Shown: positions 8,265 through 18,032, counted from the first letter of the stretch. The stretch: 52,978 nucleotides of DNA from Okeania sp. SIO1I7 (GCA_010672585.1 JAAHGF010000007.1:102757-155734); one strand, 5' to 3'. Notes: a model not told the origin generated them from the sequence alone. Numbers and translations: made by a program.

Positions 8265-9707
8265 TCACCCAATAACTTTTGAAGGAGATTCATCGAACAT
8301 TTCTCCTGCTTGTAAACGCTTCATATAACTTGCTTGGTCTGTTGCAACTTTACCACAGAGAAAATAAGCACCAAGCAAACTCGGAAAAGCAAGAGTTATT
8401 TTCATAGCATCACTAAACTCAATAACTGCTTCTGGGTTAGTAACCGTACCGACAAAGATACCTACTAAAAACAAGATTTTATAGATAATCACACCTCGGT
8501 TTCCAAATAAATATTGCCAGCAAACTTGACCATAGTAACTACTAGAAATCATAGTAGAAAAAGCAAACAAAAATATACAAACTGTCAAAACAGCAGGAAA
8601 CCAGTCAATCACAGTAGTAAAAGCCGCTAAAGTTAGTTCTGAACCGTTGAGAGTCGCAAATTCAGGATTATTGTAAACGCCAGTAATAATCACTACTAAA
8701 GCGGTCATATTACAGATAATAACAGTATCAATAAATGGTTCTAGCATTGCTACAATACCTTCTCGAACAGGTTCATCTGTCTTTGCGGTAGCATGAGCGA
8801 TCGCTGCTAAACCCAATCCTGCTTCATTAGAAAAAGCTGCACGGCGAAACCCTTGTATTAGCGCTCCCACAAAACCTCCTGCCATAGCTTGGAGAGCAAA
8901 AGCGCTATGAATTATAGTAGAAATTGCATGAGGAATAGCAGTAAAATTAGCTAAAATCACCCATGAACCTGCCAGAAAGTAGACGCCACACATTGTAGGT
9001 ACAATGGCAGCAGCTACTCCAGCAATACGTTGAATACCACCTACTATTACTAACCCCACTATTAATACTAAAATTAATCCATAAACCCAGCTTCGTTGAG
9101 CAAAAAAAGGTATCACATTAGCAACAACTACTTGAGACTGGTTAGACTGAAATATGCTGGAACTACCCAAGACAGCTAAGATATTGAACAGTGCAAACAT
9201 CCCGCCTAAAAATTGACCTAATTTTTTTTGTCCTAAGTCAGCTAAACCCATTGATAAATAATACATTGGCCCTCCAATGCTTGTACCATCTTGGTTAACT
9301 ACACGATATTTTTGTGCCAGAGTACATTCAACAAACTTTGTACTCATACCTAACAATCCTGCGATCGTCATCCAAAAAGCTGCGCCAGGTCCTCCAAAAC
9401 TAATAGCAATAGCAACTCCAGCAATATTTCCTAGCCCCACAGTTCCAGATAAAGCAGTTGCCATGGCTTGAAAATGAGAGACTTCACCCTCGTCATTAGG
9501 GTCGTCGTATTTTCCCAAAATAACGTCGATCGCGTGTTTAAAGGCTCGAATATTAATAAACTGCATTCGGAGAGTAAAAAAGAGACCGCCACCAATTAGC
9601 CAAAGTACAATAAGTGGTATTCCTTGGTCGCCACCAATACGATAAAAAATGATCGCATCTACATTTTTTAATAATTGAGAAAAAGTAACAGAAATCCAAT
9701 CTAACAT
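8265..9707 (-). CDS. Sodium:alanine/glycine symporter (AGCS family)
   Basis: A 480-residue polytopic membrane protein of the alanine or glycine:cation symporter family, importing a small neutral amino acid with Na+. The family signature is in the N-terminal half: FFTLRMQFINIRAFKHAI, then SHFQAMATALSGTVGLGNIAGVAIAI and GGPGAAFWMTIAGLLGMSTKF. GGPMYYL and FRRAAFSNEAGLGLAAIAHA also match. Length is normal and about 10-11 helices are visible. Start is ATG at 9707 (MLDWISVTFSQLL). It stands alone. Substrate choice between alanine and glycine cannot be made by eye. Confidence 0.94.
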   Translation of the reverse strand: MLDWISVTFSQLLKNVDAIIFYRIGGDQGIPLIVLWLIGGGLFFTLRMQFINIRAFKHAIDVILGKYDDPNDEGEVSHFQAMATALSGTVGLGNIAGVAIAISFGGPGAAFWMTIAGLLGMSTKFVECTLAQKYRVVNQDGTSIGGPMYYLSMGLADLGQKKLGQFLGGMFALFNILAVLGSSSIFQSNQSQVVVANVIPFFAQRSWVYGLILVLIVGLVIVGGIQRIAGVAAAIVPTMCGVYFLAGSWVILANFTAIPHAISTIIHSAFALQAMAGGFVGALIQGFRRAAFSNEAGLGLAAIAHATAKTDEPVREGIVAMLEPFIDTVIICNMTALVVIITGVYNNPEFATLNGSELTLAAFTTVIDWFPAVLTVCIFLFAFSTMISSSYYGQVCWQYLFGNRGVIIYKILFLVGIFVGTVTNPEAVIEFSDAMKITLAFPSLLGAYFLCGKVATDQASYMKRLQAGEMFDESPSKVIG

Positions 9708-10021
9708 TTGGTTAGTAGTTCATAGTAATATTTAATACCATATTATACCAAGTAGTATATTTTTTTGATTATATTTATTTGAGGAACTAAATAATACTTA
9801 TTGTCGTCAATTTTCACAGTTTTAAACACTAATTTTAAATCTTTTTTAGCCGAATATTAACGTGAATTTGAATCTATTCTTGCTTGTTCAAAATATTCTT
9901 GCTATATCCATAATTGATCACATGGAGGAACACTATAAAAACCATGATTTTTTTACCGAAAAATTGTGTTCTAAAACCTCCCCTTTGAAGAGCATAAAAA
10001 AAAGATAATATTCCAGACCTT
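9708..10021. other. AT-rich spacer
   Basis: No gene, RNA or strong repeat is seen. A fragment TTACCGAAAAATTG..CTCCCCTTTGAAGAG at 9952-9992 resembles one end of R3. Confidence 0.5.
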
Positions 10022-10207
10022 TTACAAATCCTGCCACGCTTCATCCTCTTCTGACTTTAACCAATCTTTTTGTAAGGAAGACTCACTCAACAGACTCACT
10101 TCTTGCTGATATTTGGCTTTCATAAATTGCAAAAAATCCCAAACTTCTTGCAAAATAAAATCAGGACTATTTTCTACTTCTTTGATTAGCAATTCTTTGG
10201 TTTTCAT
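10022..10207 (-). CDS. DUF2281 antitoxin-like protein
   Basis: A 61-residue acidic protein matching the DUF2281 pattern: an N-terminal helical segment (LLIKEVENSPDFILQEVWDF), LQFMKAKYQ, and the C-terminal ESSLQKDWLKSEEDEAWQDL. Proteins of this family usually precede a PIN or similar toxin gene and are treated as antitoxins. Here nothing coding follows for 300 bp on this strand, so it looks orphaned, or it acts on a toxin elsewhere. Confidence 0.8.
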   Translation of the reverse strand: MKTKELLIKEVENSPDFILQEVWDFLQFMKAKYQQEVSLLSESSLQKDWLKSEEDEAWQDL

Positions 10208-10573
10208 CAGAGTTGTAATAGATTAATGATGTAAATTATAATAACAGGAATTACGCAAATTTACTTTTAAAGCACCATTTGTAGGGACGAATGGTATTTG
10301 CCCTCTCTATATATATAGTCTCTGCGTAAGTCATGAATAACTTATTTTAACTGAAACAGAAGCGATCGCTATTTTCATCAAACACAGTATCCAGTCAAAT
10401 TTTTCCATGATAAGGATGTAATTGAGCAGATTTTTAAATTATTCGTTTGACAATTTTTCTATAGGTATTTTAGGTATTAATTGTTAAACCTCGACTTAAT
10501 TCACAAAACATATTGTTATAATATTGCTTGAACTTCCTGAACAGGTTCCATAAGTGAAAATTTAGATCCAGAT
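10208..10573. other. Spacer between the antitoxin-like gene and a membrane-protein operon
   Basis: No gene seen. It contains a HIP1 site and the phrase GTAGGGACGAATGG common to the dispersed R4-like sequences. The promoter of the plus-strand operon should lie near its right end, but no clear -35/-10 pair stands out. Confidence 0.4.
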
Positions 10574-11101
10574 TTGCCTGAAAATAAAATCTTTCCTTAT
10601 TCTCAAACTTCGGAGAGTAAACTCATTTCTCTCGCTAATACAAAAAATTCTGATTTAGATTTGATCCATCAGGTTTTAGCCGAGCGAACTCGTAAAGCAG
10701 AAACAATTCAAGAAATTGAAAATATTGTCAAGCTTCTGCCTTATATAGATAAACTAAAGGAAAATCAGCTTAAACAAAACTTAGCTCTTGCTCAAATTGA
10801 AGAATATCAAAAGCAAGCTGATTTTAATAGAAAAATAGCAACAAGTAAAGAGTTAACCAAAATCGTTGCTAGTATCACTGGAATAGGAGTCGGTTTATAT
10901 TTAATGTCAAGCGCTCCTTTATTTGGTCCACTTTTGATTATTCTTGGACTAGCAAGTCCGCTTCAGTATTCACTAAGAGAGGTGGCCAATTTATGGGACA
11001 GTATGGTTAACTCTACAAAAAATTCAGCATTAAATTTATTATCACCAGACCAAACAGCTAGTGATCGGACAGATAGTTCGGCTCGACTTTCAAATTTATA
11101 A
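10574..11101 (+). CDS. Hypothetical membrane protein
   Basis: A 175-residue protein with a coiled-coil-prone N-terminal half (residues about 30-95, rich in Glu, Lys and Leu) and two closely spaced hydrophobic helices (about 97-133: VASITGIGVGLYLMSSAPLF, then LLIILGLASP). The only usable start is TTG at 10574, since no ATG or GTG is in frame before the upstream stop at 10538-10540. It overlaps no gene but is followed at 16 bp by a second small membrane protein with a strong Shine-Dalgarno site, so the two probably form an operon. Family not recognised. Confidence 0.6.
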   Translation: MPENKIFPYSQTSESKLISLANTKNSDLDLIHQVLAERTRKAETIQEIENIVKLLPYIDKLKENQLKQNLALAQIEEYQKQADFNRKIATSKELTKIVASITGIGVGLYLMSSAPLFGPLLIILGLASPLQYSLREVANLWDSMVNSTKNSALNLLSPDQTASDRTDSSARLSNL

Positions 11102-11117
11102 AGGAGGCAAAACTTAT

Positions 11118-11720
11118 ATGTCAGAATCTAGTAAAAACGATATTTTAGAAAAGTATAAATTCGATAAGTATTATAAGTTTATCACAGCAATTGCTCTCTC
11201 AGGAATCTTGTTAATTTTGATTTTTATTTTAGTATATGTTGCGATTCCTCTTACTATACAACAAGTTTTGATAGCTATTATAGGAATGGTTTTATTGACA
11301 GCATTAGATGCTTTTAAAAGATGCTTTGAATATCCTGACTTATATCAACCTACTACTATTATTGATAACAGAAAGATTAAAAACAATACAGTCTATAACA
11401 CATCTTATGAAAAACAAAATCTGGCAGAAGCAGCGACTGAAATTCAGGAATTACTAGAGCAGCTTTCTCAAACTTATCCAACAAAAACAGAGAAAGAGCA
11501 AATAGAATTAGCTGTGGAAGCTGTAGATGAAATTCAGAAGAATCCTACTCTCAAATCTAGATTAATAACTGCATTAAAAGCAGGAGGAATAGAAGCACTT
11601 AAAGAGTCAATTAACCACCCACTAGCTAATATAATAGTTAATTTCTTAGCTACAGAATATTCACAAGAATGGCAGAAAAGCCCTACAGAGAGCGTGGAAG
11701 ATAAGACGATTGAGAAGTAA
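11118..11720 (+). CDS. Two-helix membrane protein with cyanobacterial EIQ/LLEQL C-terminal domain
   Basis: The 200-residue product starts at ATG 11118, preceded by AAGGAGG at 11101-11107; an upstream frame to 11061 overlaps the previous gene and lacks such a site. Two hydrophobic helices (about residues 22-70) are followed by a cytoplasmic C-terminal part reading TEIQELLEQLSQTY, then ELAVEAVDEIQKNPTLKSRL, then ALKAGGIEALKESINHPLAN. From memory, this segment recurs in cyanobacterial proteins, often behind pentapeptide repeats or membrane helices; its function is unknown. It is the second gene of a pair with the preceding coiled-coil membrane protein. Confidence 0.75.
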   Translation: MSESSKNDILEKYKFDKYYKFITAIALSGILLILIFILVYVAIPLTIQQVLIAIIGMVLLTALDAFKRCFEYPDLYQPTTIIDNRKIKNNTVYNTSYEKQNLAEAATEIQELLEQLSQTYPTKTEKEQIELAVEAVDEIQKNPTLKSRLITALKAGGIEALKESINHPLANIIVNFLATEYSQEWQKSPTESVEDKTIEK

Positions 11721-12214
11721 TACCAAATCCGGTTTTACTCACAATTTACTTAATCACTTTTGATAATTTGGGTGCGTTACGCTATCGCGCTTCAGCACCC
11801 TACTATAGCACTACTATTGATAGTGGAGTGGTACACCTAAAATTGTACACTCTTATTTTTGTTTCTAGGTGTCTCTATCTCCCCCACTCTCCCCAGGACT
11901 GTTTCAAAGTATTGTAAATTAACGATTTAAGGAGAACGGGAGATGAGGGGATAGTTAAACAGTAAAATTTGCCAAAATTTGCCGATTTTTCAGCCAATAA
12001 GTGTCTTTAAGCTCTGAGAAGATATTTGGTTTAATGCCGCTTAAAAGCCTCCATCCCCGTGTCTCCGTGTCTCCGCGTCCCCGTGTCTATTGAGAATGAA
12101 ACAGCCCTGCCAACTCCCCCACTCCTGTACGGACGAATGCCATTCGCCCCTACTGCCTTCCGTATCTGTGTATCCGTGCCATAATCCGTGTGAGCCACTC
12201 CCCCATTTCCCCAT
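11721..12214. other. Spacer with CCCGTGTCTCCGTGTC-type short repeats
   Basis: No gene is supported; the frames reported on both strands here are composed of low-complexity repeats. It contains CCCCGTGTCTCCGTGTCTCC (12055 on), which recurs at 14413-14452, and GTACGGACGAATGCCATTCG at 12128. Confidence 0.55.
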
Positions 12215-13837
12215 CTACTGCTTCTGCAAAACCCACAACATTTCCATCTCATTAGTCAACTCATCCGACCAACTCGCCGTCACCCCAATACCACGAATTG
12301 AACCCAACACCGCCCTCACATCCCGTGGCATCACCACACTCACAAACGGATAACGATTCGCCCAAACCATCATCTGCTCCATATTCAAATAAAAATATCC
12401 CTGATTCGATCTTGGTAAAGACCCCACGACTTCCTCAAAATCATCACTCCCAATTAAACCATTATCAGGCATAGTCATCATCACCTCTATCAACGGTTCA
12501 CCAAGCGCCACAAACAAAGAATCATCATCCAACCACCCATATCCCAAAAAACTACCAATACCAACCATCTGCCATTCCGTCACCGATATCTCTCCTACCT
12601 GTCTTTCCTTCAACGATACACCAGGTTGTTCCACCGCTATTCTATTTAGCTTTCTCAACATCCCATTAGCAGCAAAGCGATCGCTAGTCTCCAAAATCAT
12701 CGCTCCACCAACCCCAGTCTGTGCCAATATTCCTTCATTCGACCGAATCAAACCAACTGCAAACTCCCCATCCATCCAACCAAACACTTCTCTATCCACA
12801 TCCAAATCTACATCTTTAAACGTCTTCCTCAGCATCTCCAACAGTTCCTGCAAATCTTCACTACCCTGCGCTTGCGCCACAAACTGCGACCAAGCTGAAC
12901 TAATATTCTTCCCATTGACCGACATCATCGTCTCCACTGGAAACCGTTGCAAAAGCTCACCCGATACTGTTTCAGTCTGCTCTGGAGGCAACGGAGAATT
13001 CAACTTAGTCACTGTCCGCAACCGCAAACCAGCATCATCCACTCCTATTCCCATCACCACAGAATCTATTTTTTCCAACTGTCCTAAACTTGCAGTAGAC
13101 AACTGTTCATTCTCCGGCAAATCATCAGTAAATGCTTTCATCAATTCACTATAGTGAGGAATAAAAATAGTAGCGAGGGTATTCTCCACCCCTGCACTCT
13201 GCTGTAAACTCTCAGCAGTATCCTCTTTCATTGCCAAAGAAACCTCACCCTGAAACGTATCAATAGCATCTTCCACTGCTGCTGCAAGGGGAGCGATCGC
13301 CAAATAATCTCCCAAAATTGCCAAATTAAAAGTTTTCCCACTCTCATCAGTAACTTCCCGAATAGTCACCCCCTGATATTTCCTCTCAATAACTTGATTT
13401 TCCTCATCCCCTTTCAATTTATTAGCAAATTTCCAAAGCTCCAACTTATTTTTAATCCCCACCAACATCAAAATATTCACCGGATCGGTATTTTGTCCTG
13501 ACTCAGCGGGAACAAAAGCAAACATTATTCCTCCCAACCAAGGTTGAATATCTTTTTCCCAATCAATATTAGCTTCTGCTAAACTTTCCTGCTGAAATTC
13601 TGCATAACTCTGGCTAATTAATTTTCTGGTTTCGGAAGTACCAAACTGTTGTAATTTAGTTAAAGCTTGTTGATTAGGATGAATAAAACTGGCCATAATT
13701 GCCGATTCAGGTACTATTTGGGCGCTATTCAGAGGGTTGGAGACTTTCGCGGCCACATTTCTCAAGTAAAGATAGGTAGCAATACTGCCTGCTGCAATTA
13801 TGGCTGCACCAGCAATTAAAAAGTGTGATTTTTTCAT
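12215..13837 (-). CDS. DUF3352 domain protein, membrane-anchored
   Basis: A 540-residue protein with an N-terminal signal-anchor helix (residues 5-26, LIAGAAIIAAGSIATYLYL) and a long periplasmic or lumenal domain. The segment beginning QIVPESAIMASFIHPNQQAL and the WLGGIMFAFVP block match the cyanobacterial DUF3352 family, which has no defined biochemical role. Length fits. It is isolated on its strand. Base composition is more GC-rich than the surrounding spacers, as expected for a conserved core gene. Confidence 0.87.
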   Translation of the reverse strand: MKKSHFLIAGAAIIAAGSIATYLYLRNVAAKVSNPLNSAQIVPESAIMASFIHPNQQALTKLQQFGTSETRKLISQSYAEFQQESLAEANIDWEKDIQPWLGGIMFAFVPAESGQNTDPVNILMLVGIKNKLELWKFANKLKGDEENQVIERKYQGVTIREVTDESGKTFNLAILGDYLAIAPLAAAVEDAIDTFQGEVSLAMKEDTAESLQQSAGVENTLATIFIPHYSELMKAFTDDLPENEQLSTASLGQLEKIDSVVMGIGVDDAGLRLRTVTKLNSPLPPEQTETVSGELLQRFPVETMMSVNGKNISSAWSQFVAQAQGSEDLQELLEMLRKTFKDVDLDVDREVFGWMDGEFAVGLIRSNEGILAQTGVGGAMILETSDRFAANGMLRKLNRIAVEQPGVSLKERQVGEISVTEWQMVGIGSFLGYGWLDDDSLFVALGEPLIEVMMTMPDNGLIGSDDFEEVVGSLPRSNQGYFYLNMEQMMVWANRYPFVSVVMPRDVRAVLGSIRGIGVTASWSDELTNEMEMLWVLQKQ

Positions 13838-14167
13838 AGAATTTTTTTTGTGACTTAGTATTAATATCTAGCAGGTAAGTGCAATAGTAGGGGCGGGTTT
13901 CGCGTTAAGTTAATGGTTTTACCCACGACCTTATAAACCCGCCCCCGCGCCATTAACGAAGTCAGAAGTCAGAACTCAGAAGTTATTTTTGTCACGAGGA
14001 TTTGAGCAACTCTCCAAAAATATTTCGCCTTAAAAAGTGGGGTTTTAGACCCAATCCTGTTTGATAATCTAATGCATAAAATTAGCTGTGTCAGTCCAGT
14101 AGGTAGACAAAATTCTCTTTAATATTTACTACCAGTTTATATTTTCTGTTTCCTGGTACTTGACCTA

Positions 14168-14318
14168 ATACCGTTTCACGGAAGTCAAAAGTCAAAATTC
14201 AAAAGTCAAAAGTAAGATTTGATAGCTCAAAATTTTTGATACTTCAATAACTTCAGCAAATTATTCGATATCTAAAGTTTGAAACTATTTGTAACATTCT
14301 TTTTTCACGCTTGGTATA
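14168..14318. repeat. R5 dispersed repeat, copy A
   Basis: Begins ATACCGTTTCACGGAAGTCAAA, and later has GATATCTAAAGTTTGAAACT, ATTTGTAACATTC and a final TTGGTATAA. The same order of blocks occurs at 51493-51635 (ATACCGTTTCACGGAAGTCAAA ... AGATTTGAAACTATTTGTGACATC ... TTGGTATTA). The ends (ATACC and GGTAT) are short inverted repeats. It is about 145 bp, non-coding and probably a non-autonomous element. Confidence 0.7.
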
Positions 14319-14521
14319 ACCTACTAAACTAAAAATCATTTAGATTCTATATTTTCTATTCCGGCATTGCATAATTGCCGGATGACTTTATCAGAGAGCA
14401 GAAACTATAATCCCCGTATCTCCGTGTCCCCGTGTCTCCGTGTTCCCGTGTAGCGCTGAAATCATCCCAGTATTCAGCAACGCCTCTATTCCCTATTCCC
14501 TATTCCCTTTGACAAATGGTT

Positions 14522-14631
14522 TACAGAGCTTTTCAAATTGAGGAACCACATCGCTATAAACAAAACCCTGTAGGGACGTTGCATGCAACGTCTCTACTGT
14601 TGTCTACCAAAATGAAAACCGCTATAAATGC
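14522..14631. repeat. R4 hairpin repeat, copy A
   Basis: TACAGAGCTTTTCAAATTGA, GAACCACATC, the palindrome GTAGGGACGTTGCATGCAAC, and AAAACCGCTAT follow in order. The reverse complement of 24487-24592 reads the same blocks. It forms a long stem centred on the GACGTTGCATGCAACGTC palindrome. Confidence 0.75.
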
Positions 14632-14692
14632 AAAACAACTTATATGATGTCTTAGAAAGATAAATTTAGTATTGTGGACAAAGTTTTGAGTA

Positions 14693-15616
14693 ATGAAAGT
14701 AGCTATTACAGGAGCAACAGGGTTTGTTGGCAGTCGCTTGGTAGAGCGTCTACATTCGGAAGGGGAACAAATATTAGTTTTGACCCGCAACCCAGAAAAA
14801 GCTAAACGAATTTTTCCTGACTCAGCCTACCCTAATTTAGAGGTAGTTGCTTACCAACCAAAACAGTCTGGTGCTTGGCAAAAGTTTATAGATGGCTGTG
14901 ATGGTGTGGTTAATCTGGCAGGAGCTGGTATTGCTGATGAGCGTTGGAATGCTAGTCGGAAGCGAGAAATTATGGACAGTCGCAAGGTAACTACGGAAAA
15001 ATTGGTCGAGGCGATCGCTCAGGCTAATTCTAAACCATCGGTATTGGTAAGTGGGTCGGCTATTGGCTATTATGGTACGAGTGAAACGGCAACTTTTGAT
15101 GAACAGAGCAATAGTGGAAATGATTTTCTGGCGGAAGTTTGTCGAGCTTGGGAAGCTGCTGCCCAACCTGTAAAGGATTTAGGGGTGAGGTTGGTTATTT
15201 TGCGGATTGGTATTGTACTGGGTATGGGGGGTACTGTCTCAAAAATGCTCACTCCGTTTAAGTTATTTGCTGGTGGGCCTATTGGTAGTGGTAAGCAATG
15301 GTTTTCTTGGGTACATATTGATGATTTGGTTGGTTTAATTTTACATTCTCTGCGCCACCCAGAAATAGAAGGTAATTTCAATGGTACTTCTCCTAATCCT
15401 GTACGAATGGGAGAATTTTGTCAAGATTTAGGATTAGCTTTAAATCGACCTTCTTGGTTACCTGTGCCAGATTTTGCCATTGAATTGTTATTAGGAGATG
15501 GTGCAGTGGTGGTATTGGAAGGTCAAAAGGTCTTACCAAAACAGACTCAAGCTTCTGGCTTTGAGTATCAATATCCAACTGTTAAGTCTGCTCTGAAAAA
15601 TATTTTAGCTCCTTGA
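14693..15616 (+). CDS. TIGR01777 family NAD(P)-dependent epimerase-like protein
   Basis: A 307-residue extended SDR protein. The Rossmann dinucleotide motif is at the N-terminus (VAITGATGFVGSRLVERL, GxxGxxG). LVSGSAIGYYG carries the active-site Ser/Tyr region, VILRIGIVLGMGGT and WFSWVHIDDLVGLI are family signatures, and the C-terminal about 50 residues form the DUF1731 extension. These proteins are universal in cyanobacteria and plastids; some were once labelled SulA-like cell-division inhibitors, and the reaction is not settled. Start is ATG 14693 in GAGTAATG. It appears monocistronic. Confidence 0.92.
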   Translation: MKVAITGATGFVGSRLVERLHSEGEQILVLTRNPEKAKRIFPDSAYPNLEVVAYQPKQSGAWQKFIDGCDGVVNLAGAGIADERWNASRKREIMDSRKVTTEKLVEAIAQANSKPSVLVSGSAIGYYGTSETATFDEQSNSGNDFLAEVCRAWEAAAQPVKDLGVRLVILRIGIVLGMGGTVSKMLTPFKLFAGGPIGSGKQWFSWVHIDDLVGLILHSLRHPEIEGNFNGTSPNPVRMGEFCQDLGLALNRPSWLPVPDFAIELLLGDGAVVVLEGQKVLPKQTQASGFEYQYPTVKSALKNILAP

Positions 15617-15780
15617 CATAATTGCTACGCGCAAGGTAACAGCTCATCTGGCAACAGGCAACAGAGGAATAAAAAAGGGTTTCAGCCTCTATTTATGTAC
15701 CTTAATATGTAGCGCTATATAAAATGGATGGCTATCATCCCGTCTCTTACAGGAGAGTGCGGGACTTCCCGCTATGGGAG
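15617..15780. other. Short spacer with hairpin-forming block
   Basis: CATCCCGTCTCTTACAGGAG followed by AGTGCGGGACTTCCCGC (15737-15773) can fold into an imperfect hairpin. It could terminate the epimerase transcript or be a remnant of an IS200/IS605-type end, whose right ends often read ATCCTCCC..GGGATTCC. Neither is certain. Confidence 0.35.
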
Positions 15781-15782
15781 TT

Positions 15783-15821
15783 AAAAAAAATCAAGCTGCC
15801 TTAAATTTCAAGGCAGCTCTA
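15783..15821 (-). terminator. Rho-independent terminator of the small minus-strand gene
   Basis: Read on the minus strand: AGCTGCCTT, loop GAAATTT, AAGGCAGCT, then GATTTTTTTT. A perfect 9-bp stem and a run of eight T lie 37 bp downstream of the stop codon of the gene at 15858-16076. Confidence 0.85.
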
Positions 15822-15857
15822 TCGAATAATTTTTAAACCTATAGGTAGTTAAAATCT

Positions 15858-16076
15858 TTATTTCTGAGCAGTTACGGATTCTTTCATTAATTCTTTAGCT
15901 TGTTCCAAGTTATCTGGATCTACATAATGACATACTGCGTCATCTAGGCAAATTAAAGCCCAGCCAGACTCATCTATGCTCATTAGTTTATAATCTCCTT
16001 GCTGTATAAAAAATCCTTTGTGATTACGAGTTTCTGGCTTTAAACTAACTTCTTTATTGTTGTTATTAATTGTCAT
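15858..16076 (-). CDS. Small conserved hypothetical protein
   Basis: A 72-residue soluble protein (MTINNNNKEVSLKPETRNHK start), with a small beta-rich core (FFIQQGDYKLMSIDESGWALICL) and an acidic helical tail. The start is well supported by AAAGGAGTTGAAATACAATG. A strong intrinsic terminator follows, so this is a real independently transcribed gene. I do not recognise a family, and there are only two cysteines (in LICLDDAVCHY). Confidence 0.72.
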   Translation of the reverse strand: MTINNNNKEVSLKPETRNHKGFFIQQGDYKLMSIDESGWALICLDDAVCHYVDPDNLEQAKELMKESVTAQK

Positions 16077-17040
16077 TGTATTTCAACTCCTTTGTATTAT
16101 CTAAAAATTAGGTTTGACTCTCTCAATAGAGACTTTTACTAAAGACTAAACAAGTGGTTAAGTTTTCCCAGACTTGCTTGTGTATATACTAGGTACAGCC
16201 TCACACTCTAAAAATCTTTTTCTGAATTTATTTGTGCTTTACTACCTATTCATTTTTTTATTGCTTAGTGTTTGTTATTGTTTGACTTTCAGCAATTTTT
16301 GTAGCTCATAATAGGCTATTAACTAAAACATTTTATCTCTGTTTTAGGGTTGTACAGATAATTTGCCCCTATCCTCATTTATGCGGACAACTTTATGATA
16401 TTATTTGGGTAAATATCTTTAGGAAGTCAAGGTTTAGCTTAAATTTTACGTCATGCCAAAATTAGCATTCTTCAAGTTTTCGCTAGATCGTTTAGAGGTA
16501 GTTCGTAGAGCTAGATGCTCTTATGGGATTTTCTCAATTTACAACGATTAAGTAATCTCTTAAAGTTCTAAAAATCATAACATGATTTTCTTGGATATTT
16601 CATAAAGTTTTTATATGAATTATTAAGTTTTTTAAACTTATATATTTATACTTCTTAAATAAGTGAGGAGTAGTTGAATTAGGGAAAGGAAAAAAGATTT
16701 AATTTTGACCATTTATGCGAGTTCTATATCTTTGAAAAATAGCTTTTACTGTTTTGCTTAATCTATACAGTTATCAACATCTAGTTATTAGCTATTTGTG
16801 ATAATTTTATTGCTTTGGTATTTCTCATTCCCTGTTGCCTATTTCCTCACAGGAGTGTGCGTTCCCTCTCTTGGTCTCATGGATATGGCGAGGGAACCTC
16901 GCCATCCCTCGACCCCTTGGGACTGTCGTCGTGGGGTCGCACCGCTATTACCTATTCCCTAAAATCTACAATATCTCACAACTCAAATAAGATTGCTATA
17001 TCTTAGAAGTTTATGGATTTTATAACACTGCCTTCTTCAA
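16077..17040. other. Long non-coding spacer
   Basis: About 960 bp without a credible gene on either strand. Most is AT-rich. Positions 16845-16945 are GC-rich (CAGGAGTGTGCGTTCCCTCT, TGGCGAGGGAACCTCGCCAT) with a strong GGCGAGG..CCTCGCC hairpin, similar to blocks inside the R3 elements. The promoter of the 15858-16076 gene lies at its left end. Confidence 0.5.
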
Positions 17041-17463
17041 TTAAACATCGAATAACCAACTCTTAACTCGACTCAAACTAGGCCAATCAGCTCTTCTCTC
17101 AAAACCATCCTGAATATTACCTTTAATTTCCTCCAGCCAATCTGAATCAGCCATAATCATTTGCTGTGCCCTTTCTACATGAGTTCTTACACCCTTTTCT
17201 CCCATTTCCAGCATTGCTAAAGCTAAATTAATTCTTCCTTGTGGATCGTCTGGATTAAGTTTAACTCCTGTTTTCGCTGCTTTGTAAGCTGATTTAGGTT
17301 TTTTCTCTAATAGATATAACCATGATAAACTTATCCAAGTACTACTACTTTTAGGAGAACGATTTGTAATATCTTTGAATACTGGAATTAGAGTTTGGGC
17401 TTCTTCTCCAGCTTTATATCTTTCTAATCCTTCTTTATATAATTCTTCAGGTGTCTGAGTCAT
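17041..17463 (-). CDS. Tetratricopeptide-repeat protein
   Basis: A 140-residue all-helical protein with about three TPR-like units: PEELYKEGLERYKAGEE, then SSTWISLSWLYLLEKKPKSAYKAAKTGVKLNPDDP and GRINLALAMLEMGEKG. It should act as a small protein-binding scaffold in the cytoplasm. It lies 212 bp downstream of the iscA/sufA-like gene on the same strand. From memory, this neighbour pair is found in other cyanobacteria, hinting at a link with Fe-S assembly, but this is not proven here. Confidence 0.85.
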   Translation of the reverse strand: MTQTPEELYKEGLERYKAGEEAQTLIPVFKDITNRSPKSSSTWISLSWLYLLEKKPKSAYKAAKTGVKLNPDDPQGRINLALAMLEMGEKGVRTHVERAQQMIMADSDWLEEIKGNIQDGFERRADWPSLSRVKSWLFDV

Positions 17464-17675
17464 AATATTCGATATTTTCTAGTTGAAAAAATTAATGACA
17501 ATAAGTAAGTTTAAGATTGTACATTAATATACTCAATTTACATAGGATAGGGGCACAATCAATACTGTACCCCTACTCTCTAGTTTGCCTATTATTAAGC
17601 AGTTGTATTTACAGAAGTTCTAGAGAAGACTAGACCTAGATAGCTTCTCACAAATATAATTTGATTTGATTAATT

Positions 17676-18032
17676 TTAGGCAGAAAAGGAACTACCACAA
17701 CCACAGGTTTGAGTTGCATTGGGATTACTAAATTGAAACCCACCCCCAATTAAAGCATTACTATAGTCAAGTACTAAACCGTAGAGATATAGAATACTCT
17801 TGCGATCGCAAACTACCTTAAATCCATCATAATCAAAAACTTCATCATCTTCTCTAATAGTATTAGGGTCAGCAAAATCCATCATGTAGGACATTCCAGA
17901 ACATCCACCTTGACGCACCCCTACTCTGAGGCACAAGTCTTTCCCTTCTTTCTCTCTAAGATAATTAACTTGGGCTAAAGCAGCTTCGCTCATCATGATA
18001 CCTTTTTGCTGAGACTGAGTAGCTTGTGTCAT
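17676..18032 (-). CDS. A-type iron-sulfur cluster carrier (IscA/SufA/HesB family)
   Basis: A 118-residue A-type carrier. It holds or delivers Fe-S clusters in the cytoplasm through three conserved cysteines, here in [14 protein letters not shown] and the C-terminal TCGCGSSFS (CxC near the end). The N-terminal ISEAAL-type element ([17 protein letters not shown]) and the central [24 protein letters not shown] are typical. Length is normal. Cyanobacterial paralogues (iscA and sufA) cannot be separated by eye, so no symbol is given. A weak AGCTAGAAAG precedes the ATG at 18032. Confidence 0.94.
   Translation of the reverse strand: MTQATQSQQKGIMMSEAALAQVNYLREKEGKDLCLRVGVRQGGCSGMSYMMDFADPNTIREDDEVFDYDGFKVVCDRKSILYLYGLVLDYSNALIGGGFQFSNPNATQTCGCGSSFSA

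Larger units (their letters stand above)
13838..14692. other. Repeat-rich spacer
   Basis: No gene is supported. It carries R5 copy A (14168-14318), GTGTCTCCGTGTCCCC-type microrepeats (14408-14452) and R4 copy A (14522-14631), the last two listed or described separately. A short CAGAAGTCAGAACTCAGAAG repeat is at 13961-13982. Confidence 0.65.

Noticed and set aside
12031-12353. Small frames on both strands beside the DUF3352 gene
   Set aside because: They are read from GTGTCTCCGTGTC microrepeats or overlap the DUF3352 gene antisense.
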